Notes: generated by a model from the sequence alone, not told the origin. DNA of 64,000 bases from Nocardiopsis sp. CNR-923 (GCF_001942255.1 NZ_MKKC01000087.1:1-64000); one strand, 5' to 3'; numbered from the stretch's first letter, positions 47,205 through 56,210 are shown. Translations and numbers: made by a program.

Positions 47205-47504
47205 GGAGAATTAGCCAGGTAGGCGACAGGGCCGAGAAGACCGTGGGCATGGCGCTTCAGGGCACGCGGGCGCGCTCGGGCACACCCACGTCAGGGCGTC
47301 ATGACTGGGGACTCCCGCGTCTCCGACGGCGAAGGCGGGGCGGGAACGGGGGCGCCGATGGACTCGGCGATCCGGAGGGCGGACACGTGTTCGTGCGGCC
47401 CGGTTCCCGGGAGAGGGTCTCGACTCCCCTGCGGCGCGCGGCCGTTCAGGGGCTCGGCACCGGCTCTTCGATGTGTCATCTCGAACCGATCACGAGCGAC
47501 ACTA

Positions 47505-47540
47505 ACCCACGCTTCGGTAAAGTACCGAAGGATCGTGGGT
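47505..47540. promoter_or_regulatory. Inverted repeat in the upstream region of the 46309 gene
   Basis: The core arms CTTCGGTA (47512-47519) and TACCGAAG (47523-47530) are perfect with a three-base spacer. The outer arms ACCCAC (47505-47510) and GTGGGT (47535-47540) also pair, and an A-run follows. It could be an operator or an RNA hairpin. Confidence 0.5.
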
Positions 47541-47862
47541 AAAATGACGCGTCGTAGCGGAAGACAAACACCGAGAAACTAAGTAAAAAGCGCCTCAGCA
47601 GCACTGGAACGCCTATCACGACGGGGTTATAGCGGTTTTTCTACGAGAAATCGCGACAGCGTCCGTGCTTGGCGCCACAGTCAAATGACACCAGCTCTCA
47701 CCTGCTGAAACGCCTATGCAACAGTGTTTACGCAAGGGTAGGGGGCACCGGACGACGTCGACGTGGTTCGTGTCGGGACGGGCCGGCCACGGCCCCGTGT
47801 GGCAAAGGACACGTAACCCCGTCACGTGCCCCGGGTCACCCTGTTCGCCGATTTTGGAAAAA

Positions 47863-47900
47863 CCGGCGCCCCGGGGGAACACGGCCCTCCGGGGCGCCGG
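47863..47900 (-). terminator. Intrinsic terminator of kynU
   Basis: A 12-bp perfect stem (47863-47874 with 47889-47900) is followed on the minus strand by TTTTT. It lies 24 bp after the kynU stop, and is one of few hairpins in the window with a proper T-run. Confidence 0.88.
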
Positions 47901-47923
47901 GAACCGGCCACGACGGCGGCGGG

Positions 47924-49162
47924 TCAGGTCACCTGGGCGCCGCGGCGGAAGCGCTCCGCACGCCACTCCCCCGTCCGTACGACCTCCACCAGCGCGGTGG
48001 CGGCGTCGAAGACGTCCGCGTAACGCAGGTAGAGCGGGGTGAACCCGAAGCGCATGACGTCGGGGGCCCGGAAGTCACCGATCACGCCGCGCTCGATCAG
48101 CGCCTGCACGATGGGGTAGCCCGCGCCCTCCTCAGGCTGGTACAGCGCCACCTGGCTGCCGCGCCGGGCGTGGTCGAGCGGGGTGGCCGACGCGATCCCC
48201 GCCTCACCGGTCACGCGCAGGAACAGGTCGGTCATCGCCAGGCTCTTGGCCCGCACCAGTCCCATGTCGGCCTTGGCCCACACGTCGAGGCTCGCCTCCA
48301 GGGCGGCGTCGGCCACGAGCGGCTGCGAGCCGCTGAGGAAGCGGGACGCCCCGGGCGCGGGCTCGTAGTCGGCGGTGAAGTCGAAGGGGCGCGCGTGCCC
48401 GTGCCACCCGCTGAGCGGCTGGTCGGCCACCGCGTGGTGGCGCCGGGCGGCGTACAGGAAGGCGGGTGCGCCCGGCCCCGCGTTGAGGTACTTGTACGTG
48501 CAGCCGACGGCGAAGTCCGCTCCGCAGCCGGACAGGTCGACCGGCACCGCGCCCACGCTGTGGCACAGATCCCAGACCACGAGTGCGCCGTGCTCGTGGG
48601 CCAGGCGCGTGATGCCCGGCATGTCGCGCAGGGTGCCCGTGCGGTAGTCGACGTGGCTGAGCAGCAGGACCGCCACCTCACCCGTGGCCAGTGCCTCGGC
48701 CAGTCCGGGACCATCGGGGTCGACCCTGCGCTGGGCGGCCCCGGCGAGCGCGACCGCGCCCTCGGTGACGTACAGGTCGGTGGGGAAGTTGCCGGCCTCG
48801 CCGAGCACGACCGAGCGGTCGGACATGCGCAGGGCCGCGACGAGGACCTTGAACAGGTTGGCCGAGACGCCGTCGCCGACGATCACCTCGTCGCCGTCGG
48901 CCCCGACCAACGGGGCGACCTTGGCGCCGAGGGTCCGCGGCTTGTCCCACCACCCGGCGGTGTTCCAGCTCCGGATGAGGTCCTGGCCCCACTCGCGTTC
49001 GATCATGTCGGCGACCCGTCCGGGCGTGGTCCTCGGGAGCGCTCCGAGCGAGTTGCCGTCCAGGTAGATCACCCCCTCGGGGAGTACGAACTCCTCGCGG
49101 AGCGGGGCGAGGGGATCCGCCGCGTCGAGGGCGGCGCACTCCTCACGGGTGGTGGGCGTCAT
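47924..49162 (-). CDS. kynU: Kynureninase
   Basis: KynU cleaves kynurenine or 3-hydroxykynurenine to anthranilate-type products and alanine, using pyridoxal phosphate. The 412-residue protein has IYLDGNSLGALP, the cofactor-contact region VGDGVSANLFKVLVAAL, LLSHVDYRTGTLRDMPG, WDLCHSVGAVPVDL, the Schiff-base lysine in GCTYKYLNAGPGAPAF and LSGSQPLVADAALEASL. The ATG at 49162 has an AGGAGG-like site. It is 39 bp downstream of kynA in the same direction, forming a short tryptophan catabolic operon. The formamidase step between the two is not encoded nearby. Confidence 0.95.
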   Translation of the reverse strand: MTPTTREECAALDAADPLAPLREEFVLPEGVIYLDGNSLGALPRTTPGRVADMIEREWGQDLIRSWNTAGWWDKPRTLGAKVAPLVGADGDEVIVGDGVSANLFKVLVAALRMSDRSVVLGEAGNFPTDLYVTEGAVALAGAAQRRVDPDGPGLAEALATGEVAVLLLSHVDYRTGTLRDMPGITRLAHEHGALVVWDLCHSVGAVPVDLSGCGADFAVGCTYKYLNAGPGAPAFLYAARRHHAVADQPLSGWHGHARPFDFTADYEPAPGASRFLSGSQPLVADAALEASLDVWAKADMGLVRAKSLAMTDLFLRVTGEAGIASATPLDHARRGSQVALYQPEEGAGYPIVQALIERGVIGDFRAPDVMRFGFTPLYLRYADVFDAATALVEVVRTGEWRAERFRRGAQVT

Positions 49163-49201
49163 CGGTTCCTGCCTCCTGCTGATGCGGGTGATGCTGGAGT
49201 T

Positions 49202-50081
49202 TCACATGGTGTTCCGGAGCGACCACAGCTCCGGGAAGACGTCCTGTCCGGCGTTGCGTGCGAGCCAGTTCAGGCCGTTGGAGCCGCCGCTTCCGGGTTT
49301 GGCCCCCATGGCGCGCTTGACGGCGACGAAGTGGCTGTGGCGCCACCGGGTCACCCGCTCGGCGACGTCGAGCATCGCCTCGGCCAGGAGGAACAGCTCG
49401 TTGCCGGGTCGGTCGTCGCCGTAGACGAGCGCCCAGGCGTGCTCGACCCCCGCGCTGGGCTCGTAGTCGGCGGTCCAGTCGCGCTCGGCGTGGTCGTCGG
49501 GGACCGGCAGATCCCGGCGTCGGAGCAGCCGAAGCGCCGCGTCGTACAGGCTCGGTCCCTCCAGGAGACGGGTCAACTCGGCCACGACACCGCCCATGGC
49601 CCTGTGCGGGCGGATCATCGCGGAGGACTTGTTTCCCAGCAGGAACTCCAGTTTGCGGTAACCGTAGGACTGGAAGCCGGACGCTCGCCGAAGGCGGGGC
49701 GGAACCGGTTGAACTCGGTGGGCGTCATGTCGGTGAGCAGGCCCCAGGAGGCGTTGAGCACGTCCTGGGCGTTGCACGCCCGGCGCAACCAGGCGAGCGC
49801 CCCGGGAACGTCGTCGGCCTCCATCGCGTCCCGGGCCGCCTCCCAGCGCTGCTGGACGAGCGTGAAGAGCAGCTCCATGACCTGCGTGCTGACGATGAAC
49901 GCCGTTTCGGCGGGTTCGTCGGTACGCGTGTTCTGGAGGCTGAGGAGGGTGTCCACGCCGACGTAGTGACGTAGGGGGTGGTGTGCTCGAAGGAGAGCGT
50001 CGGACCGCCGCCGTGCGTCGCGACCGCCTCGTCGTCCCCGCCCGGGGCGTACGGACACTGTTGGACGGGCGTGGTGACCAT
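49202..50081 (-). CDS. kynA: Tryptophan 2,3-dioxygenase, two frameshifts
   Basis: The haem enzyme that opens tryptophan to N-formylkynurenine. Three frames join into a 293-residue protein: LSFEHTTPY near the start, then HYVGVDTLLSLQNTRTDEPA, STQVMELLFTLVQQRWE and WGLLTDMTPTEFNRFRPAFG, then SGFQSYGYRKLEFLLGNK, FLLAEAMLDVAERVTRWRHS and HFVAVKRAMGAKPGSGGSNG. The slips are near 49968 and 49683, each from one missing base. HFVAVKRAMG contains the expected haem-ligand histidine region. ATG 50081 follows GAGGGG. It is divergent from an AsnC regulator, with a candidate operator between them. Confidence 0.9.
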
Positions 50082-50193
50082 GGGAACCCCTCGTGCTACT
50101 GCGATCCGTGTCGTGGCGCCACCGGCGCGGGGTCGTCCGAGCCCGGTTCAGCGCGGGTACACATGATCGAACACGAGTGCTCGATGAAGGAAG

Positions 50194-50224
50194 GGTCAAT
50201 GCCGACACAGGCCTGACATTGACC
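50194..50224. promoter_or_regulatory. Candidate AsnC-type operator: GGTCAATG-N15-CATTGACC
   Basis: Perfect 8-bp inverted arms at 50194-50201 and 50217-50224 lie between the divergent kynA and AsnC regulator genes, 47 bp before the regulator's start. Position and symmetry suggest autoregulation and control of the kyn genes. Confidence 0.6.
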
Positions 50225-50270
50225 TACCATTCGTAACGGGAACACGACTTCGACTTGGGGAACACAAAGA

Positions 50271-50738
50271 ATGGCCTTGCGACCACCGTACCCGCTGGAC
50301 GGCGTCGACCAGCGGATCCTCTCCGAGCTCCAGCGGGACGGGCGCCTGTCCTTCAACGAACTGTCCCGCCGCGTCAACCTCTCGGCCCCGGCGGTGGCCG
50401 ACCGCGTCCGCCGACTCACCGACCGCGGCGTGATCACCGGCTACCACGCGCACGTGGATCCGGCCGCCGCCGGACTCCCCGTGACCGCCCTGGTGCGGAT
50501 GGAGTGCTTCGGCGCGCACTGCCTGCTGCGCGAACCCGCGGCCCTCGACCTGCCCGAGATCCTCCAGGTGCACCGGGTGACCGGTGACGCCTGCTGCGTC
50601 CTGCTCATCACGGTGCGCTCGATGGAGCACTTCGAGGAGGTCATCGACCGGCTCGCCGAGCACGGCCGTCCCTCCAGCACCATGGTGATGTCCAGCCCCG
50701 TGCCCTGGCGGGCCGTGACCGCTCCGCGCGCCTCATGA
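50271..50738 (+). CDS. AsnC/Lrp family regulator of the kynurenine operon (inferred)
   Basis: A 155-residue Lrp/AsnC protein. The helix-turn-helix is DGVDQRILSELQRDGRLSFN followed by LSAPAVADRVRRLTDRGVI. The sensor domain contains LPVTALVRMECFGAHCLLR and GDACCVLLITVRSMEHFEEV, with an unusual CC pair. It is transcribed away from kynA, and related regulators (KynR type) respond to kynurenine. That role is inferred here from position. Its stop overlaps the ATG of the DUF4031 gene. Confidence 0.9.
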   Translation: MALRPPYPLDGVDQRILSELQRDGRLSFNELSRRVNLSAPAVADRVRRLTDRGVITGYHAHVDPAAAGLPVTALVRMECFGAHCLLREPAALDLPEILQVHRVTGDACCVLLITVRSMEHFEEVIDRLAEHGRPSSTMVMSSPVPWRAVTAPRAS

Positions 50739-51055
50739 GCGTCCTCATCGACACGCCCCTCTGGCCCGGTCCGCACGGCTGGCTCTTCGCCCACCTGGTC
50801 AGCGACCGCTCCTACGAGGAACTGCACGCCTTCGCCCGCGCGCTCGGCCTGCGCCCCCGCGCATTCGACCGGGACCACTACGACGTCCCCGAGCACCTGC
50901 ACGCCCGGGCGGTGGAGCTGGGCGCGGAGCACGTCAGCGGACGCGAGCTGGTCACTCGGCTGCGCGCCTGCGGACTGCGGCGGCCGAGGGTCCGCGGGGC
51001 GCGCCCGGTCACAGCCGAGGCGGCTCGACCCTGCCGAAGGCCTCCAGACGCCTGA
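50735..51055 (+). CDS. DUF4031 family protein
   Basis: A 106-residue protein with the DUF4031 pattern: VLIDTPLWPGPHGWLFAHL, SDRSYEELHAFARALGLRPR and FDRDHYDVPEHLHARAVELG. DUF4031 proteins are small, cytoplasmic and of unknown function. The start overlaps the regulator stop (ATGA), so it is co-translated. The last 47 bp overlap the end of the convergent HD-domain gene, so the arginine- and proline-rich C-terminus may not be conserved. Confidence 0.85.
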   Translation: MSVLIDTPLWPGPHGWLFAHLVSDRSYEELHAFARALGLRPRAFDRDHYDVPEHLHARAVELGAEHVSGRELVTRLRACGLRRPRVRGARPVTAEAARPCRRPPDA

Positions 51056-51707
51056 TCTCGGCCTCGACGTTCTCCCTGGCCCGCAGCTCCCAGTGCGCGC
51101 GGCCGTACTCGGTCTCGTACAGGTGGGGCGCGAGCACCAGCTTCCGCAGGATCCGCAGCCGCCCGGCCCGGAAGAGCGCGTCGGGCACCCTCCGGTATTC
51201 CGCGCGGACCGCGGCCGTGTAGGCGAGGTACTCGTCCGGAGACGAGGCCAGCACCGACAGGTCGGCGTCGCACAGGACCGCGCCGTTGGCGTCGCCGGGC
51301 TCGGTCCGGTGGTCGGCGGTCATCCGCACCAGGCGCGCCACTTCCCGCACCCGGCCGGGGTCGACGTCCAGCGCCGTCAACAGGCGCTCGGCGAGCAGCG
51401 CGCTCGCGCGTTCGTCATCCCCGGGGCGCCCCTCGTAGACGGCGTCGTGAAACCAGGCCGCGTAGCGCACCGCGTCCGGATCCCGCGCGTGGCCAGCGAG
51501 TTTGTCGACGGCCCGGAGCGTGTTCAGCAGGTGCGGCAGCGTGTGGTACCGGCGATGCTCCTCGCCCCAGCGACCGAGCAGCTCGTCGCCCACCGCCAGC
51601 GCGTCGGGGCTCGAGCCCGCGAGGTCGCGCCAGGCCGACCTGAACCACCTCAGCCCCATCCACTGGCCCGGACCGGGCCGGTCCCCGGAGAGCCTCGTAC
51701 TCACCAT
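51009..51707 (-). CDS. HD-domain metal-dependent phosphohydrolase-like protein
   Basis: About 232 residues of an HD-superfamily protein common in actinobacteria. Metal-site marks are RRYHTLPHLLNTLRAVDKL and AAWFHDAVYEGRPGDDERAS, containing the paired His-Asp, followed by AVLCDADLSVLASSPDEYLAY. The substrate is unknown. ATG 51707 (MVSTRLSGD) is chosen; a GTG 18 bases upstream is also open. The 3' end overlaps the convergent DUF4031 gene. Confidence 0.85.
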   Translation of the reverse strand: MVSTRLSGDRPGPGQWMGLRWFRSAWRDLAGSSPDALAVGDELLGRWGEEHRRYHTLPHLLNTLRAVDKLAGHARDPDAVRYAAWFHDAVYEGRPGDDERASALLAERLLTALDVDPGRVREVARLVRMTADHRTEPGDANGAVLCDADLSVLASSPDEYLAYTAAVRAEYRRVPDALFRAGRLRILRKLVLAPHLYETEYGRAHWELRARENVEAEIRRLEAFGRVEPPRL

Positions 51708-51748
51708 GCCCCCATGTTCCCTCACCGGGCCCTCGACCGCACGCGGTC

Positions 51749-52411
51749 TCAGGTGTCGAACGTGTCGGGGAGCCCCGCCTCGTGGGCGAGAATCGCGGCC
51801 TGTACGCGGTTGCGCAGTCCCAGACGGCTGAGAATCGCGCTCACGTAGCTCTTCACCGTGCCCTCCACCAGGAACAGGCGACGCGCGATGTCGGCGTTGG
51901 ACAACCCGACGCCCACGAGGGCGAGCACGTCGCGCTCCCGCTCGGTCAGTCGCTCGACCTTGGCCAGGGCGGCGGCCTCGCGGGCGGCCCGACCGCCCCC
52001 GTAGTGCGTGATCACCTGCCTGGCCACCTGGGGCGACAGGTAGGCGCCGCCCTCGGCGACCGCGTGCACGCCGGCGATGAGTTCACGCGGATCGCCCGCC
52101 TTGAGCAGGAACCCGGCGGCACCGTCGCCCAGGGCCTGGGAGATGTAGGCGTCCTCGCCGAAGGTGGTGAGAACCGCCACCGCGGTGCCGGGCGCGAGCC
52201 GGCGGATCTCGGCTGTGGCCGCCAGACCGTCCATGCGGGGCATCCGGATGTCCAGCAGCACGACGTCGGGGCGGCGGGCCAGCACCAGTTCGACGGCCTC
52301 GCGCCCGTCCGCGGCCTCGGCGACCACCTCGATGCCGGGGTCGCTCTGTACGATGGCGCGCACACCCGCACGGATCATGGCCTCGTCGTCGGCGATCAGC
52401 ACCCGGATCAT
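51749..52411 (-). CDS. NarL/LuxR-type response regulator
   Basis: A 220-residue two-component regulator. The receiver domain has VLIADDEAMIRAGV (acidic pocket), the phosphorylated aspartate in VVLLDIRMPRMDG near residue 54, and the conserved lysine in FLLKAGDPRELIAG. The C-terminal LuxR helix-turn-helix is LTERERDVLALVGVGLSNAD followed by VEGTVKSYVSAILSRLGL. It lies 75 bp downstream of the kinase and membrane-protein genes on the same strand and is their presumed partner. The regulated genes are unknown; the divergent MFS gene is a candidate. Confidence 0.94.
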   Translation of the reverse strand: MIRVLIADDEAMIRAGVRAIVQSDPGIEVVAEAADGREAVELVLARRPDVVLLDIRMPRMDGLAATAEIRRLAPGTAVAVLTTFGEDAYISQALGDGAAGFLLKAGDPRELIAGVHAVAEGGAYLSPQVARQVITHYGGGRAAREAAALAKVERLTERERDVLALVGVGLSNADIARRLFLVEGTVKSYVSAILSRLGLRNRVQAAILAHEAGLPDTFDT

Positions 52412-52486
52412 CGGTCTCCTCGCTCTGCGTTCACGGTGACGCGGTCGGTGTGCCCGGCGCGGCGCCGGGGGCCGCCGAGCGGCGGC

Positions 52487-52876
52487 TCAGTAACGCGCGG
52501 CGACCCCCGCCTCGGCCACCAGGCCGTCGCGGAAGCACACCCGGTGCAGGACGGCGCCGGGGTCCAGGACGTGGGATCCGTCGAGGTAGTAGGAGCACTC
52601 GGCGTCCTCGGGCTCCCGGTACAGCGCGCGCTCGCCCTCGCTCACCGGCAGGGCGTGCTCCGGCAGGTACCGCTCGGTCTCCTCCCGTGTGTCGCCCACC
52701 CCGATGCGAGCCAGGTCCTCGGGGGGCAGCGACTGTCCCTCCAGCACCAGCGACACCGGACCCACCGCCATGGCCACGAGCACCACCAGGCACACGACCG
52801 GGAGCACCAGGAGCGCCAGCGTCCACCCGCGAAACCTGCGGCGGGCCGCCAGTTGCAGCCGGTCGATGTCATCGCC
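52487..52876 (-). CDS. Membrane protein or C-terminal extension of the histidine kinase, frame-linked
   Basis: The frame encodes an N-terminal hydrophilic stretch (DRLQLAARRRFRGWT), one strong transmembrane helix (LALLVLPVVCLVVLVAMAVG) and an outer domain of about 95 residues with two cysteines (ECSYYLDGSHVLDPG, LHRVCFRDGLV). GVGDTREETERYLPEH recalls BamE/BLIP-like folds. No stop separates it from the kinase, whose own frame runs antiparallel in phase to 52642. One missing base near 52869-52900 would fuse the two into a 538-residue protein. A separate gene starting at the ATG near 52874 is the alternative. Confidence 0.5.
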   Translation of the reverse strand, partial: GDDIDRLQLAARRRFRGWTLALLVLPVVCLVVLVAMAVGPVSLVLEGQSLPPEDLARIGVGDTREETERYLPEHALPVSEGERALYREPEDAECSYYLDGSHVLDPGAVLHRVCFRDGLVAEAGVAARY

Positions 52877-54102
52877 GTCCTCGCCCTCGGGTCCGCGCCC
52901 GGGGCGGGCGCGACCACTCCGCTGACCGGCAGCGTCGCGGCCACCTCCCACCCGCCGTCGCACGAACCGGCGGCGAACGAGCCTCCCGCCACCCGGACGC
53001 GCTCACGCAGACCGATCAGGCCGCGGCCACCGCCCTGCGCGGTCTCCGGCAGGACGCCGACCGGCGCCGCGTTGGCCACGCGCACCTCCAGGGCCCTGCC
53101 GTCGGTGATCGCCCACACCGTGACGGAAGCGTCCGGCGCGTACTTCGCGGCGTTGGTCAGGGCTTCCTGCACCACGCGGTGCGCGGCGCGCCCGACCATC
53201 GGCGGCAGTTCCGACAGGTCGCCCTCCCGGACCAGCGTGACGCGCATGCCGGAGGCGCGGACCCGCTCGACCAGTGCTGGGACGCCCTCGTCGACGGGGA
53301 TCGTCGGGGCCGGTTCGGCGTCGGCCCGAAGGACGCCGATGATCTCGCGCAGGTGCGTGGTCGCGGTCACCGCGTCCGCGCGCAACTCGGCGACGGCGCG
53401 GCGGTGCTCGTCCGACAGGTCCCGTGTGACCTCCAACGCCCCGGCGCGCAGCGCGATGAGGCTCAGCTCGTGTCCGAGGGAGTCGTGCATGTCCTGGGCG
53501 ATGCGCGAGCGTTCCCGCGACCGCGCCTGTTCCGCCGTCAACCGGTGTTCGCGCTGGAGTTGCCTGGCGTGCTCCCAACCGGCCGCGCTCAGCTGTGCCT
53601 GTTGTCTGCGGTGCACCCCGACCAACCAGGGCAGAACGAGGTAGAAGACCACGACGACGAGGCTGAACGACCACGCGTCGACCCCGACGGACGCCACCGT
53701 GGACAGCAGCGCCAACCAGGCGCCGGCGCCGACGGTGAAGAGGACGGCGGCAGGCCACACGCTGGGTGCGCGACGGCCCAGCAGGTAGGACGCCACGACC
53801 ACGAGCAGCCCCAGGCTCAGCGACGTCAGGCTCGCCGCCAGGGACACCGCCACCGCCAACACCGGGTACAGGCGGGTGAGCACGATCACCAGCAGCCCGA
53901 CCACGACGAGCGCCGCGTGCAGTGCCGCGGTCTCGACCGGACCCCCCGTGCCCGAGATCCAGGCCACCACGCCCTCCAGGACCACGCCCGCACCGACCGC
54001 CGCGGCCAGGGCCGCGTCGCGCACCAGAGCGCGACGGGTCGGCCAGCCGGGCAGTGGCCGCAGGGCACGGCGCGCGGCCCGGAGCGGCTCGGAGAGATCC
54101 AT
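52642..54102 (-). CDS. Sensor histidine kinase (HisKA_3/NarX type), 3' end uncertain
   Basis: A membrane sensor kinase pairing with the NarL-type regulator. The N-terminal half has about six hydrophobic helices (LHAALVVVGLLVIVL, LAVAVSLAASLTSLSLGLLV, FSLVVVVFYLVLPWLVGV). The phosphorylated histidine lies in RIAQDMHDSLGHELSLIAL. The ATPase part has VVQEALTNAAKYAPDA (N box) and GGGRGLIGLRERV (G box). Kinase similarity ends near VAATLPVSG at about 52910. Beyond this the frame is probably out of phase and the true 3' end lies in the other frame. ATG 54102 is chosen, with a weak ribosome site. Confidence 0.85.
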   Translation of the reverse strand: MDLSEPLRAARRALRPLPGWPTRRALVRDAALAAAVGAGVVLEGVVAWISGTGGPVETAALHAALVVVGLLVIVLTRLYPVLAVAVSLAASLTSLSLGLLVVVASYLLGRRAPSVWPAAVLFTVGAGAWLALLSTVASVGVDAWSFSLVVVVFYLVLPWLVGVHRRQQAQLSAAGWEHARQLQREHRLTAEQARSRERSRIAQDMHDSLGHELSLIALRAGALEVTRDLSDEHRRAVAELRADAVTATTHLREIIGVLRADAEPAPTIPVDEGVPALVERVRASGMRVTLVREGDLSELPPMVGRAAHRVVQEALTNAAKYAPDASVTVWAITDGRALEVRVANAAPVGVLPETAQGGGRGLIGLRERVRVAGGSFAAGSCDGGWEVAATLPVSGVVAPAPGADPRARTAMTSTGCNWRPAAGFAGGRWRSWCSRSCAWWCSWPWRWVRCRWCWRDSRCPPRTWLASGWATHGRRPSGTCRSTPCR

Positions 54103-54325
54103 GGGGACGAACCTACACATCTCACACCGGGGCCACGGAACCAGCGAAAGTCGGAGGTTCACACCACCTTCGTCACCCGGCGCGCCCGCACGGACCGGAG
54201 CGGACTATGACAACACCTCAGAAACGGCCATATCATGGGATGAATCTTGGTCTTCCCGACGATTGCCCATTGTCGACCTCCGTGCTGCAATCCGTGAGGG
54301 ACGGCACGATCGGGACGAGGAGCGG

Positions 54326-55600
54326 ATGTCACCACTGGAGACGCTGCGGCGCATGGACGCGATCGCGGGGTGGCCCCTCCTGACGGCCACCTTCCTGGCC
54401 CGACTCCCCGTCTCCATGGCGCTCATCGGGCTGTTGACGCTGGTCACCTCGGCCACCGGCAGCGTGGCCGAGGCCGGGATCGTCAGCGGCGCCTTCGCCC
54501 TGGGCGAGACCGTCGGGGGCCCCGTCATCGCACGGTTCGCCGACCGCCACGGGCAGCGTCGCCCCGTGCTGGTCACGGCACTGGTGGACGCCGCGCTGAT
54601 CGTTCTGCTGGTGAGCGCGGTCGCCGCCGACCGGTCGGCGGCCGTCCTGACCGTCCTGGCCGCCCTGGCCGGGCTGTGCATGCCCCAGATCGGCCCGATG
54701 GCTCGCACCCGCTGGGTGGGGCTGCTCCGTGCCGACGACCGGGGCGAGGCCGAGCGCGAACGCTCACTGTCCGCGGTGATGTCGGTCGAGGGCGTCCTGG
54801 ACGAGGCCGCCTTCGTCCTGGGCCCGGTGCTGGTCGGCGTGCTCACCGTCACGCTCTCCCCCTCGGCGAGCGTCCTGGGCGCCGCCGTCCTCGTCGGGCT
54901 GTTCGGTGCCGTGTTCGCCCTGCACCCGACCGCTCCGCCGGGGACGCCGCCGGTGCGGGGCGCGGGCGGTCGGATCGTCACCCCCGCCCTGATGGTGATC
55001 GCCGTCCCGATGTTCTGCCAAGGGCTGTTCTTCGGCGGCATGTCCACGGGGGTGACCGCCTTCGCCACCGGCTCCGGCCACGGCGACCTGTCCGGGCTGA
55101 TGTACGCCCTCCAGGGCTCCAGCAGCGCGGTCGCCGGCCTCATGATGGCTTCCCTGCCCGTCGCGTTCACACTGCCCGCACGCGTCCGGGTCGCCGCGGG
55201 CGCGCTGTTCGCGCTCACGCTCCCGCTCTACGCGGCGGACGGGGCCGTCGCGCTGGCGGTGGCCATCCTCGTGCTCGGCGTGGCGATCGGCCCGCACCTG
55301 GTGAGCCTGTTCGGTCTGGTCGAGCGGGCGGCCCCGGCGAGCCGCATGTCGCAGTCCATGGCGCTCGTCCTGAGCTTCCTCATCCTGGGCCAGTCGGTGG
55401 GGTCGGTCGTGGCCGGACCGCTCGCCCAGGCGCACGGGCACCAGGGCGCGTTCGCCCTGGCCACGGCGGGCGCGCTCGTCGCGGCCCTGGTGGCCGTCCT
55501 GGTGATGAGGAGCCGCTGGTACATTCGGGCGGACGCGCCCGCCGGCAGCGCCGCGGAAGCGCAGCAGGCCCGCGCGCCGCTCGGGGACCACGCCGCGTGA
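54326..55600 (+). CDS. MFS transporter
   Basis: A 424-residue major facilitator with about twelve hydrophobic segments, in two halves split by a charged central loop around residues 190-215. GETVGGPVIARFADRHGQRR matches the typical loop between helices 2 and 3 with its basic end. ATG 54326 has GAGGAG four bases upstream. The direction is unknown but is most likely export. The gene is divergent from the sensor kinase, with 220 bp between them, so control by the two-component pair is plausible. Confidence 0.88.
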   Translation: MSPLETLRRMDAIAGWPLLTATFLARLPVSMALIGLLTLVTSATGSVAEAGIVSGAFALGETVGGPVIARFADRHGQRRPVLVTALVDAALIVLLVSAVAADRSAAVLTVLAALAGLCMPQIGPMARTRWVGLLRADDRGEAERERSLSAVMSVEGVLDEAAFVLGPVLVGVLTVTLSPSASVLGAAVLVGLFGAVFALHPTAPPGTPPVRGAGGRIVTPALMVIAVPMFCQGLFFGGMSTGVTAFATGSGHGDLSGLMYALQGSSSAVAGLMMASLPVAFTLPARVRVAAGALFALTLPLYAADGAVALAVAILVLGVAIGPHLVSLFGLVERAAPASRMSQSMALVLSFLILGQSVGSVVAGPLAQAHGHQGAFALATAGALVAALVAVLVMRSRWYIRADAPAGSAAEAQQARAPLGDHAA

Positions 55601-55799
55601 CTCTCGGAACGTGACTCCCTCCTCCTCGTGAACGAGGGGGTCGAGTACGGGGCCGACGCCGACGACGACCCTGATCACGTGTTAAGCGCGCGTTAAGGCA
55701 TACCCGAGCACGGTGGAATCGGCCCTAGGCTCGATGACCGTGCTCGATCTACTGACCACCATGAAGCCCGGGTCCAGCCGACGACGAAGAGAGGTCAAG

Positions 55800-56210
55800 G
55801 TGCCCCAGATCTGCGGTCTCGCCCGCGTCACCCTCTCCGTTCGCGACCGTGACGAGAGCGTGCGCTTCTACCGATCGGTCCTGGGTTTCAAGGAGCTGCG
55901 CAGCGAGGACGAGAACGGCACGCTGCGCACGGCGTGCCGCCACTCCTGCGGGTTCCTGCTGGACCTGGTGCAGCACAAGGACAACTTCAAGGGGAAGTTC
56001 GACCACCGCCGCTGCGGCCTCGACCGGCTGGTGCTGCGGGTGGACAACCTCGGCGAGCTGGAGGCGTGGGAGGACCGGTTCACGAAGCTGGACGTCGAGC
56101 ACACGCCGACCAGCCACGACGCCGACGGCTCCACGCTCGTCTTCTACGATCCCGACGGCACCGAACTGGCGCTGTTCGCCCCGGCCGAGATCGACGACGA
56201 CGAGGACTGA
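55800..56210 (+). CDS. VOC superfamily (glyoxalase-like) protein
   Basis: A 136-residue vicinal oxygen chelate protein. Two beta-alpha-beta modules are visible: ARVTLSVRDRDESVRFYRSV, LGFKELRSED, then CGLDRLVLRVDNLGELEAWE and the closing STLVFYDPDGTELALFAP. GTG 55800 with GAGAGG upstream gives a normal N-terminus; the frame is open to 55713. The metal ligands cannot be assigned with certainty. Its role could be resistance or small-molecule conversion. It stands alone between the MFS gene and a convergent DeoR regulator. Confidence 0.85.
   Translation: MPQICGLARVTLSVRDRDESVRFYRSVLGFKELRSEDENGTLRTACRHSCGFLLDLVQHKDNFKGKFDHRRCGLDRLVLRVDNLGELEAWEDRFTKLDVEHTPTSHDADGSTLVFYDPDGTELALFAPAEIDDDED

Larger units (their letters stand above)
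47205..47923. other. Long intergenic region with AT-rich core
   Basis: This 719-bp gap contains no convincing gene. Bases 47500-47730 are unusually AT-rich for this genome and hold the inverted repeat at 47505-47540. The distal end holds the kynU terminator. Promoters for the 46309 gene must lie here. Confidence 0.5.
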
